Source of the DNA: Planctomycetota bacterium
GTDB lineage: Bacteria; Planctomycetota; UBA8108
NCBI GenBank assembly: GCA_002695115.1
Contig: NZOA01000035.1
Span: 57,507 to 62,679 of the forward strand
Direction of reading: 5' to 3'
DNA: 5,173 nucleotides
The notes below the pieces were generated by a model. It was not told the origin of the DNA. It worked only from the letters and a program-made list of their open reading frames with translations, and ran no database searches. Positions 1 through 5,173 of the stretch are shown here, in pieces (within the stretch, counting starts at the first letter, position 1; each line of letters starts with the position of its first letter). A program made the translations under genes and the position numbers.

Positions 1-1355
1 GCCGGATCTTCCCGCAGGTTGTAGAGCTGGCCCACGGCCCCTCCCGCTCCGGGTTTCTCCCTGCGAGGCTTGCTGAAGCCTCCCGAGCCAAGCTGCGGTA
101 TCAGTTTCCAGTCCCCCTGCCGGACACTGAGGACGCGCCCGGAGGACTGCAGCACGAGCGCCTTCCTGCCGGACACCTTCGGCCCGCCTCCAAGCAGCAC
201 GGAGGAGATGTCGAAGCTGTCGAGACCATCCCCGCTGGCCAGCTTCTCACCGACGATCGCCGCAAAGGTGGCGAGCATGTCCGTATGACAGATCATCGCC
301 GCGCTAACGGCGCCCGCGGGAACCCGGCCGGGCCACCTGGCGATAAAGGGCATGCGGTGCCCTCCTTCCCAGGTATCCCCCTTCATGCCCCTGAAATGAC
401 CGGTTGAGCGATGGCCGTATTTTTCCTCATCGGCGTCGTACCAGACCGGCCCGTTGTCGGAGGTGAAGATCACCAGCGTATTTTTCTCCAGATCGAGGAC
501 GCGCAGCTTGTCGAGCACGCGGCCCACCGAGGCATCGACCTGGCAGGTGAAATCGCCGTATTCAGCGGCCTTGCTCCTCCCCCTGAATTCCGCCAGGGGG
601 AGCCAGGGCGTGTGCGGAGCGGGAAGAGCGAAATAGAGGAAGAACGGTTTCCCACGGGCCGCAGCCGCCTGCTTGTCGAGGAACCCAATGGCCTTACGCG
701 TCAGGCGTCCAAGCACCTCCTCATGTTTGAACCCGGGAGCAAGCCCCCCCCCACGCCAGAAGGCCCCCTGGATGCGGGTCCAGCCCCTGGTATTGTTGTC
801 GTCGATCCGCCCGGTCGGAGCCGCCAGGCAGCGATCATTCTCGATGTAGTAATAAGGCGGAATATCCAGAGAGGCCGGGATCCCGAAGTAATAATCGAAG
901 CCGCGGTCCACAGGACCACCGGGCAGAGGCTTTGAGTAATCCGGCTTGCCCGCGAAATCGAAGCCCAGGTGCCACTTTCCGACACACCCTGTCGTATACC
1001 CCTTGCGTTTCAGCAATCCTCCCAGGGTCAGCCGATCCTTGTCGATCAGGCTGCCTCCCTTCCTGCGCGGCATCCGAAAAGGAAAGCAGCCCGTCAAGAG
1101 GCCATAGCGCGTGGGAACGCATACCGCGGCGGGCGCATGGGCGTCGGTGAAACGAATTCCCGCCGAGGCGAGAGCATCGATATTGGGAGTCGGGATCTTC
1201 GAGCCGGCGTTGTAGCAGCCCGGATCCCCCCAGCCCATATCGTCAGCCATGATAAAGATGATGTTGGGCGGGGGCTCGACGGCTGGCGCAACCGCAGCGA
1301 GAAAAAAAATAAGGGTGGCTGCGATGAGCGCGAAGACTCCTGCCCTCATTCTCAT
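1..1355 (-). CDS. Secreted sulfatase (arylsulfatase A-like, formylglycine type), C-terminus cut by window edge
   Basis: Hydrolyses sulfate esters, probably on a sugar or polysaccharide, outside the cytoplasm. I translated the reverse strand and found 451 codons with no stop. Residues 1-25 form a signal peptide (basic MRMR start, hydrophobic core, likely cleavage after APA). The metal-binding ADD lies at 37-39. The sulfatase signature CVPTR at 79-83, followed by LLTG, has Cys79 as the residue normally converted to formylglycine. GKWHLGF follows with Lys127 and His129, then PHTPW (His248), TSDNG (Asp300, Asn301) and MKGDTWEGG (Lys325). QLYNL at 443-447 is typical of the last part of the family, so only a few dozen residues are probably missing. 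The ATG overlaps the stop of the upstream aldehyde dehydrogenase as ATGA, with GAGG seven bases before it; a second ATG two codons later is possible. All active-site positions I checked are present. The family is certain, the substrate is unknown. Confidence 0.95.
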   Translation of the reverse strand, partial: MRMRAGVFALIAATLIFFLAAVAPAVEPPPNIIFIMADDMGWGDPGCYNAGSKIPTPNIDALASAGIRFTDAHAPAAVCVPTRYGLLTGCFPFRMPRRKGGSLIDKDRLTLGGLLKRKGYTTGCVGKWHLGFDFAGKPDYSKPLPGGPVDRGFDYYFGIPASLDIPPYYYIENDRCLAAPTGRIDDNNTRGWTRIQGAFWRGGGLAPGFKHEEVLGRLTRKAIGFLDKQAAAARGKPFFLYFALPAPHTPWLPLAEFRGRSKAAEYGDFTCQVDASVGRVLDKLRVLDLEKNTLVIFTSDNGPVWYDADEEKYGHRSTGHFRGMKGDTWEGGHRMPFIARWPGRVPAGAVSAAMICHTDMLATFAAIVGEKLASGDGLDSFDISSVLLGGGPKVSGRKALVLQSSGRVLSVRQGDWKLIPQLGSGGFSKPRREKPGAGGAVGQLYNLREDP

Positions 1356-1366
1356 GACACGTCCTC
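1352..1366 (-). promoter_or_regulatory. ATGA stop/start overlap with internal ribosome binding site of the sulfatase
   Basis: On the minus strand the TGA ending the aldehyde dehydrogenase (1354-1352) overlaps the ATG of the sulfatase (1355-1353), giving ATGA. A GAGG Shine-Dalgarno core (plus-strand 1363-1366) lies inside the last codons of the dehydrogenase, seven bases before the ATG. This is the classic layout of translational coupling within one mRNA, and it fixes the sulfatase start. Confidence 0.8.
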
Positions 1367-2935
1367 GCCGCTCCATCGCCCATCGAGAAGGCGCCAGAGT
1401 CCACCGCCGGGATTCCTGTCCCTCAGCTCAACCGGCAGCCTGTCCTCTCGCACATTGTCGTAGCACTCCAGCGCCGCGAAGCGGCGGATCGAGCCGGGTA
1501 TTCCAACCGCGGTAAAACCGGGATGCCCGGTAGCTGGAAAAGGCCCTCCATGATTCATCGCCGGGCTCACCGCCACCCCGGTAGGCATCTTGTCGTTGAG
1601 CAACCTCCCCACCTGCCTGCGCAGGCTCCTGGCGATGGGTCCGTAGAGAGCCTCGTCGCCGCCCTCACTGTCGGAGTAAATGCAGCCGGTCAGGTTTCCC
1701 TCGAAGACCTTGCTGATCCCGATGAGCTCACCTTCATCGGCCGCCTCGATGATCAACCCGGCATTGCCGAAGGCTTCGCGCTGAAGAGCCTCGGGCTGCT
1801 GGAGAAAGTCCGATCCGGAGACACGAAGAAGCGTGTTCTGAAAACGGAAGCCTTCGCCTTCAACAGGCTTGCCTCCCGTCAGCAGCTCGGCACCGCAGGC
1901 GACCAGGGCCTCGATCGATTCACCAAGGCCCGACACCACCCGCTCGCCGAGCAGGTAGCCGGGCTCGGCCTCTTCGAACGCGGAAGCCGCCCCGGCGATG
2001 AATCGCCCCGAGGCTTCGGATGCGAGCACCACCGTAATTCCCGGGTTGGTACAGAACTGGCCGGCCCCCATCAGGACGGAGGTAACGTACTCGCCAACCA
2101 ACTCCTCGCCACCCGATTCAAGCGCCCGGGGAAGAATGAAAATAGGATTGATGCTCGAGAGTTCGAGATAGATCGGCTTTCCCGCCCCATCAGCCGCCGC
2201 CTTCAACGTAAGACCGGAGGAGCGGGCTCCCGTATACCCGGTAGCTCCAATGGCCGGATGGGAGACCAGGTATGCTCCATCCTCGTGGCTCAGCCTGTAG
2301 AGCATCTGCACCGTCGCCGGCGGCAGGCCGACCGCCTCGACAGCCGCCCGCGCCTGCTCCGCCAGCAGCCGGGATGTCCCCGGATGGCTGGAGTGCGCCT
2401 TGGCGATCACGGGATTGCCGGCGGCGATCGCGGCGGCGAAATCTCCGCCGGAGATTCCGTTGAAGGCCAGGGGGAAATTATTCGGTCCGAATACCGCGAC
2501 GCCACCGCCGAGGGGTCCCAGCCGGGAACGGATATTCGTCTCGGTGTCGATGGTGGCCTCCATCCACGTTCCCTCGCGCGCGGCCGTGGCGGCCTGGCGA
2601 AGCTGCCCGGTGGTACGCGGAAGCTCGACATCGCGCAGCCTCGGACTCAGGGGCAGGGCGGTCTCGATATGCGCCTGCTCGGCAATCTCATCGGCATTGG
2701 CATCAATTCCGTCGGCGTAGGCCTCCAGGAACGCGGCCCGCATGCCCGCATCGGTGTCGAGCAAAGCGTCGGCCGCGTCGGCCGCAGCAGCCACGGCCCC
2801 CTCCATCTCGGCCCTCGAACTCACGGGGTAGGATCCATCAACCGGCTCCCCGGTACATGGATCCACCGCCTGGAAAGCACCTGTCGCGTCAGCCTCCCGC
2901 CACTCTCCGGCGAGCAGGACTGGGTAGTTCGTCAT
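1352..2935 (-). CDS. Aldehyde dehydrogenase, alpha-ketoglutarate semialdehyde dehydrogenase type
   Basis: Predicted cytoplasmic NAD(P)-dependent oxidation of 2-oxoglutarate semialdehyde to 2-oxoglutarate, the last step of oxidative pentose, hexarate and hydroxyproline breakdown. The protein is 527 residues, normal for this subgroup. Visible landmarks are the start LLAGEW, the ELPRTTGQLR segment near 105-114, GPNNFPLAF with the oxyanion Asn153, AKAHSSHPGTS with cofactor-contacting Lys179, YLELSSINP with general base Glu258, and GAGQFCTNPG with catalytic Cys295. The C-terminal MNHGGPFPAT at 460-469 and a VELRDRNPGG-LWRLLDG ending are characteristic of the alpha-ketoglutarate semialdehyde dehydrogenase (type III) branch rather than of general ALDHs. 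There is no signal peptide. The start is supported by GAGG six bases upstream (plus-strand 2942-2945). It is the first gene of a unit with the overlapping sulfatase. Another semialdehyde as true substrate cannot be excluded. Confidence 0.9.
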   Translation of the reverse strand: MTNYPVLLAGEWREADATGAFQAVDPCTGEPVDGSYPVSSRAEMEGAVAAAADAADALLDTDAGMRAAFLEAYADGIDANADEIAEQAHIETALPLSPRLRDVELPRTTGQLRQAATAAREGTWMEATIDTETNIRSRLGPLGGGVAVFGPNNFPLAFNGISGGDFAAAIAAGNPVIAKAHSSHPGTSRLLAEQARAAVEAVGLPPATVQMLYRLSHEDGAYLVSHPAIGATGYTGARSSGLTLKAAADGAGKPIYLELSSINPIFILPRALESGGEELVGEYVTSVLMGAGQFCTNPGITVVLASEASGRFIAGAASAFEEAEPGYLLGERVVSGLGESIEALVACGAELLTGGKPVEGEGFRFQNTLLRVSGSDFLQQPEALQREAFGNAGLIIEAADEGELIGISKVFEGNLTGCIYSDSEGGDEALYGPIARSLRRQVGRLLNDKMPTGVAVSPAMNHGGPFPATGHPGFTAVGIPGSIRRFAALECYDNVREDRLPVELRDRNPGGGLWRLLDGRWSGEDVS

Positions 2936-2937
2936 TG

Positions 2938-2985
2938 CCGGCCTCGCTCTCTATCTAAACGCCAGTTGAATTCGTGAAAGGCCGG
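2938..2985 (-). promoter_or_regulatory. Possible leader hairpin covering the aldehyde dehydrogenase ribosome binding site
   Basis: In the minus-strand transcript CCGGCCT (plus-strand 2985-2979) is perfectly complementary to AGGCCGG (2944-2938), with a 34-nucleotide loop. The second arm ends two bases before the ATG and contains three of the four bases of the GAGG ribosome binding site (2945-2942). If transcription starts upstream of 2985, pairing would hide the site. A seven-pair match can arise by chance in GC-rich DNA, and the transcription start is unknown. Confidence 0.3.
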
Positions 2986-3096
2986 ATATCGTAAAGAATC
3001 CACCGCTTTTCGTCCATCGGCAGACTGCCCCAAAACACCTCTTCTTCACCCCCTCACCGGCCACGGGGAACGCCATGAATCAAGATTCGCCATATT

Positions 3097-3129
3097 TTTA
3101 CACGAGCGCTCCGAAGGGAAATGTAGAAT
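3097..3129 (+). promoter_or_regulatory. Weak candidate promoter for the histidine phosphatase gene
   Basis: TTTACA at 3097-3102 matches the -35 consensus at five of six positions and TAGAAT at 3124-3129 matches the -10 consensus at five of six. The spacer is 21 bases, longer than the usual 16-18, so either only the -10 box is used or this is chance. The -10 box lies 44 bases before the chosen ATG. An eight-base palindrome, GAGCGCTC (3104-3111), sits in the spacer and could be an operator half or nothing. Confidence 0.22.
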
Positions 3130-3158
3130 AGAGAGGTTGGGTCTTATCCATTTTCCCT

Positions 3159-3164
3159 GGTGGA
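3159..3164 (+). promoter_or_regulatory. Ribosome binding site deciding the ATG start at 3174
   Basis: GGTGGA lies nine bases before ATG 3174. It directly abuts the in-frame TTG at 3165, leaving no spacing for that codon. This favours the ATG, which also gives a normal MKKY signal-peptide start. Confidence 0.6.
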
Positions 3165-3173
3165 TTGCACACG

Positions 3174-3887
3174 ATGAAAAAATACCTGTCCATCACCATC
3201 ATATTTCTCGTCGGCCTCCTGGCGGGAGTCTGTATTCGCCACCAGGACCGCATCGCCATGGCCATCGACATGGCCCCGGCCTCCGGGGGAGACGTCAACG
3301 GCGATGGCATGATCAACATCACCGATGCCGTCTTCCTGCTGAACTTCCTCTTCATCGGCGGAGAGCCCCCGGCACCGCTGCCGGAGTCACGCCCGGTAAC
3401 CACCCTCTACGTCACCAGGCATTTTGAGAAAGGGCCGGGTAATGATCCGAGCCTCACCGAGGCTGGACAGCGCCGGGCCCGGCTCCTGGCCCAGATGCTC
3501 GCCAACGCAGAGATCTCCTGCTTCATCACCAGCGAGCTCCGCCGGACGATAGAAACCGTGATCCCGCTGGCGGAAAACCATGGAATAGATGAAGAGGATT
3601 TCCAGAAAATCGGCGATATCGACGCCGTGGTCGAATACATCCACGGCCTGCCCCAGGGGGCAACCGCCATCCTGTCCCATCACAGCTTCACCCTGCACCA
3701 GATCCTCACCGGGCTCTGCGTCCCCGGCCACGAAGATATCCGTATCAGCGGAAGCGCCTACGATAATCTCTTCATCGTTCTCTTTCCAGCGGGCGGCACC
3801 CCGAAGCTGCACCACCTCAAGCACGGCGAGTTCCCGGAGCCCTGCCCGATCGTCGAACCGCCTCCCGCCCTGCCCGAGCGGAACTGA
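3174..3887 (+). CDS. Exported or anchored histidine phosphatase with an N-terminal dockerin-like EF-hand repeat
   Basis: A 237-residue protein with three parts. Residues 1-21 are a basic MKK start and a hydrophobic stretch (signal peptide or membrane anchor; no clear cleavage site). Residues 40-51 form a calcium-binding loop, D40-N42-D44-M46-N48-D51, followed by AVFLLNFLFIGG, like one half of a type I dockerin. Residues about 78-206 are a short histidine phosphatase domain: LYVTRHFEK with phospho-accepting His83 next to Arg82, LTEAGQRRA, SELRRTIET with a phosphate-binding Arg at 123 or 124, and AILSHHS with the second His at 169 or 170. The domain is about the size of SixA and would remove phosphate from an unknown extracytoplasmic substrate. 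The tail (219-237) is proline-rich. An in-frame TTG three codons upstream is the alternative start. It stands alone on its strand and faces a metallophosphoesterase 21 bases away. The phosphatase call is secure; the substrate and the role of the EF-hand are unknown. Confidence 0.88.
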   Translation: MKKYLSITIIFLVGLLAGVCIRHQDRIAMAIDMAPASGGDVNGDGMINITDAVFLLNFLFIGGEPPAPLPESRPVTTLYVTRHFEKGPGNDPSLTEAGQRRARLLAQMLANAEISCFITSELRRTIETVIPLAENHGIDEEDFQKIGDIDAVVEYIHGLPQGATAILSHHSFTLHQILTGLCVPGHEDIRISGSAYDNLFIVLFPAGGTPKLHHLKHGEFPEPCPIVEPPPALPERN

Positions 3888-3908
3888 AGAAAACCTCGAC
3901 CCGGGCTC

Positions 3909-4853
3909 TCAACCTCGCGGAAGGCTGTAATCACCCTGGTGATGGAAGCCGTCGACCTTCAGCACGCCGCCCGGATACGCCTCGAGGACACTCCAGGCAT
4001 TATTGCCTTTTGAAAACGGCCCCTCTATCAGAGCCGCCAGTGTCACGTAGTGCACAGAGCCGATGACCTTGTGGTCATTGACGTGGTTGTGCCCCTGGAA
4101 GACGGCAAGCACCTCGCCGTCTTCCTCGAGGATCTTCCTTACCTTCGCGGCGCTCTTGACCCCGTAGCTTCCTCCCACGTCAAGACGCTGATGGGTGAAA
4201 ACAACCGTCGGCTTTCCGCTCTTTCGAAGATCATCGGCCAGCCATTTGCGCTCCGCGGGCGGAATCTCGGTATCCGTCCACTCGAAATTCTTCCGGCCGT
4301 AGGAGACCCCGTCGGCACGGAAGCAGGCATCGAGAACCACGAAGTGGAGCCCGCCCCGGTCAAAGGAATAATAGGCGCGCTTCGCCTTCTTCCGCTGCCC
4401 GCAGCTCGCGAGAAACTCTTCCTTCTTCAACCTCGAGACACAGTGGTTGCCCAGCACATAGTGGCGGTCTCCCTTGAAGCGGGAAAACTCGGCCTCGATC
4501 CTGCTCACATAGCCGAGCTCCTCCTCGAGGGTGGGAGCCTCATCGACAAAATCTCCGAGCTCGACCGCGAAATCGGCCTTCACCTTGTTGAAATGTTCCA
4601 CGGCCGGACGAATCTTGAGCAGCGAGTCACGGTAGTGGCGATTGCCTGCCGTCGTCTTCTCGGCATAGTGCAGATCGGTCAGCAGGCCGATCTTCAACAG
4701 GGGCGCAGACCTCTCCTCGAGGACAGCGGCGAGAGCGGCTCCGCTTCCGCCGAGAAACAGGCTCCCCCCGGCAAGGGCAAGGCCGGAGAGAAAGCCTCTT
4801 CGGCTGGCGTACTGCTCACTTCCTCCAGCCGAATATGACATTTCTTTCTCCAT
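3909..4853 (-). CDS. Tat-exported calcineurin-like metallophosphoesterase
   Basis: A 314-residue phosphoesterase predicted to be exported folded by the Tat pathway. A twin-arginine motif, SRRGFL (17-22), precedes a hydrophobic stretch to about 43 with likely cleavage near ALAA. The five metal-binding blocks of the calcineurin-like fold are in order: DLH (Asp60, His62), GD (Asp101), GNH (135-137), TH (His221) and GHNH (254-257). The third block reads GNHC where GNHD or GNHE is more common. The middle part (YYSFDRGGLHFVVLDA and NFEWTDTEIP) resembles bacterial secreted alkaline-phosphatase-like or cyclic-nucleotide-phosphodiesterase-like members, but the substrate cannot be assigned. The start has a consensus AGGAGG six bases upstream; another ATG four codons later is weaker. 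The Tat signal implies metal loading in the cytoplasm. It converges on the histidine phosphatase gene and diverges from the dehydrogenase at the right edge. Confidence 0.92.
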   Translation of the reverse strand: MEKEMSYSAGGSEQYASRRGFLSGLALAGGSLFLGGSGAALAAVLEERSAPLLKIGLLTDLHYAEKTTAGNRHYRDSLLKIRPAVEHFNKVKADFAVELGDFVDEAPTLEEELGYVSRIEAEFSRFKGDRHYVLGNHCVSRLKKEEFLASCGQRKKAKRAYYSFDRGGLHFVVLDACFRADGVSYGRKNFEWTDTEIPPAERKWLADDLRKSGKPTVVFTHQRLDVGGSYGVKSAAKVRKILEEDGEVLAVFQGHNHVNDHKVIGSVHYVTLAALIEGPFSKGNNAWSVLEAYPGGVLKVDGFHHQGDYSLPRG

Positions 4854-5017
4854 TGGCGCCCTCCTGTTCCCGCGAAAACAACCTCTGCCTCAGCCCGCCC
4901 ATAATCTACACCACCACCACCGACCCTGCCACATCAAGCCGGCATCCCGGCACCCTCCGGAAGCCGCGACGAGTTGAACTTACCCGCCCCTTCTCTCTCC
5001 ATGTTAGGATCGAGGGC
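4854..5017. other. Divergent intergenic region, 164 bp
   Basis: Lies between the minus-strand metallophosphoesterase and the plus-strand dehydrogenase and should carry both promoters. It contains a short ACC repeat of four units (4910-4921). I could not identify a convincing -35/-10 pair on either strand. Confidence 0.5.
4860..4865 (-). promoter_or_regulatory. Consensus ribosome binding site of the metallophosphoesterase
   Basis: The minus strand reads AGGAGG here, six bases before the ATG at 4853-4851. This is the only full consensus Shine-Dalgarno sequence I noted among the gene starts in the window, and it selects the first of two close in-frame ATGs. Confidence 0.8.
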
Positions 5018-5173
5018 ATGAGCAGCGCGAAGCGAGGCGGCATCTTTACGGGCTTCGGATTCGGAGCGATCCAGGCCGGGCTCTTCACCCTGGAGGCTCT
5101 GCGGGAAAACGCCTTCGAGCAGGTGGTTGTCTGTGAAATATCCGAAACCCTGGTGGAGCGGGTGAGGGCGAAC
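5018..5173 (+). CDS. Rossmann-fold dehydrogenase, probably mannitol dehydrogenase superfamily (N-terminal 52 codons only)
   Basis: An open frame from ATG 5018 to the window end. After a short polar start, residues 8-24 read GIFTGFGFGAIQAGLF, a glycine-rich nucleotide-binding turn after a beta strand. A helix follows, and then VVVCEI (37-42), the second beta strand, ends near the acidic residue (Glu40) that usually contacts the NAD ribose. The pattern, including VERVRAN at the end, resembles the N-terminal domain of mannitol-1-phosphate 5-dehydrogenase and related polyol or hexonate dehydrogenases, but 52 residues do not settle the family. An AGGA eight bases upstream (5006-5009) is the likely ribosome binding site. 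No stop or frameshift is visible. The rest lies outside the window. Confidence 0.7.
   Translation, partial: MSSAKRGGIFTGFGFGAIQAGLFTLEALRENAFEQVVVCEISETLVERVRAN

Larger units (their letters stand above)
2936..3173. other. Divergent intergenic region, 238 bp
   Basis: This spacer separates the minus-strand dehydrogenase-sulfatase unit from the plus-strand phosphatase gene, so it should hold promoters for both. It is visibly more AT-rich than its flanks around 2960-3000 and 3075-3130. I see no coding sequence with a credible ribosome binding site, no tRNA and no rho-independent terminator. No good sigma-70 promoter was found on the minus strand. Confidence 0.6.

Noticed and set aside
411..1463. 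Plus-strand open frames of 174 and 164 codons opposite the sulfatase
   Set aside because: They are antisense to an intact sulfatase frame that I verified codon by codon, and they show no domain.
1523..2977. 484-codon plus-strand open frame opposite the aldehyde dehydrogenase
   Set aside because: It lies antisense to a clearly recognisable enzyme with all catalytic residues, and its translation is rich in Arg, Gly and Pro with no recognisable motif. Such frames are common opposite GC-rich genes.
3165..3173. TTG start three codons upstream for the histidine phosphatase
   Set aside because: The GGTGGA ribosome binding site directly abuts it, and ATG 3174 has proper spacing.
3225..3242. Lipoprotein signal (LLAGVC) in the histidine phosphatase
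   Set aside because: The residue before the Cys is Val, which does not fit a lipobox (small residue required), so a plain anchor or signal peptide is preferred.
3868..3910. Bidirectional terminator between the two convergent phosphoesterase genes
   Set aside because: Only a 5-bp GCCCG/CGGGC pairing is visible, with a long loop and no T tract.
4050..4838. 262-codon plus-strand open frame opposite the metallophosphoesterase
   Set aside because: It is antisense to a gene with a Tat signal and complete metal-binding blocks. Its composition looks like a shadow frame.
4910..4921. ACC trinucleotide repeat in the divergent spacer
   Set aside because: Four units only; too short to support a regulatory or array-like role.

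Overview
The window is GC-rich bacterial chromosomal DNA, tightly packed with ordinary protein genes. Three things suggest Planctomycetota or a related PVC-type lineage: a secreted formylglycine-type sulfatase, a Tat-exported metallophosphoesterase, and a single dockerin-like EF-hand of the form DxNxDGxxNxTD followed by LLNFLF-IGG. This is an inference from protein style; there is no rRNA or other phylogenetic marker.

Layout. Positions 1-2935 hold a minus-strand two-gene unit. The first gene is an aldehyde dehydrogenase of the alpha-ketoglutarate semialdehyde dehydrogenase type (2935 to 1352). It is joined by a 4-base ATGA overlap to a secreted arylsulfatase-like sulfatase (1355 to beyond position 1, so its C-terminus is missing). 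A 238-bp divergent intergenic region (2936-3173) separates this unit from a plus-strand gene (3174-3887). That gene encodes an exported or membrane-anchored protein with one dockerin-like calcium-binding repeat and a histidine phosphatase domain. It converges, with only 21 bp between the stop codons, on a minus-strand Tat-exported calcineurin-like metallophosphoesterase (4853-3909). After a 164-bp divergent spacer, the first 52 codons of a Rossmann-fold dehydrogenase, probably of the mannitol dehydrogenase superfamily, run off the right edge (5018-5173).

How the genes fit together. The sulfatase and the semialdehyde dehydrogenase are almost certainly co-transcribed and translationally coupled. 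This fits use of a sulfated sugar or sugar acid: sulfate is removed outside the cytoplasm, and a pentose or uronate-derived skeleton is oxidised to 2-oxoglutarate. The substrate cannot be read from this window. The two convergent genes both encode extracytoplasmic phosphoesterases of unrelated folds, but no shared pathway can be shown. No RNA genes, mobile elements, CRISPR arrays or insertion sequences were seen. The most unusual points are the dockerin-histidine phosphatase fusion and a possible hairpin that would cover the ribosome binding site of the dehydrogenase. I see no clearly novel multi-gene system.
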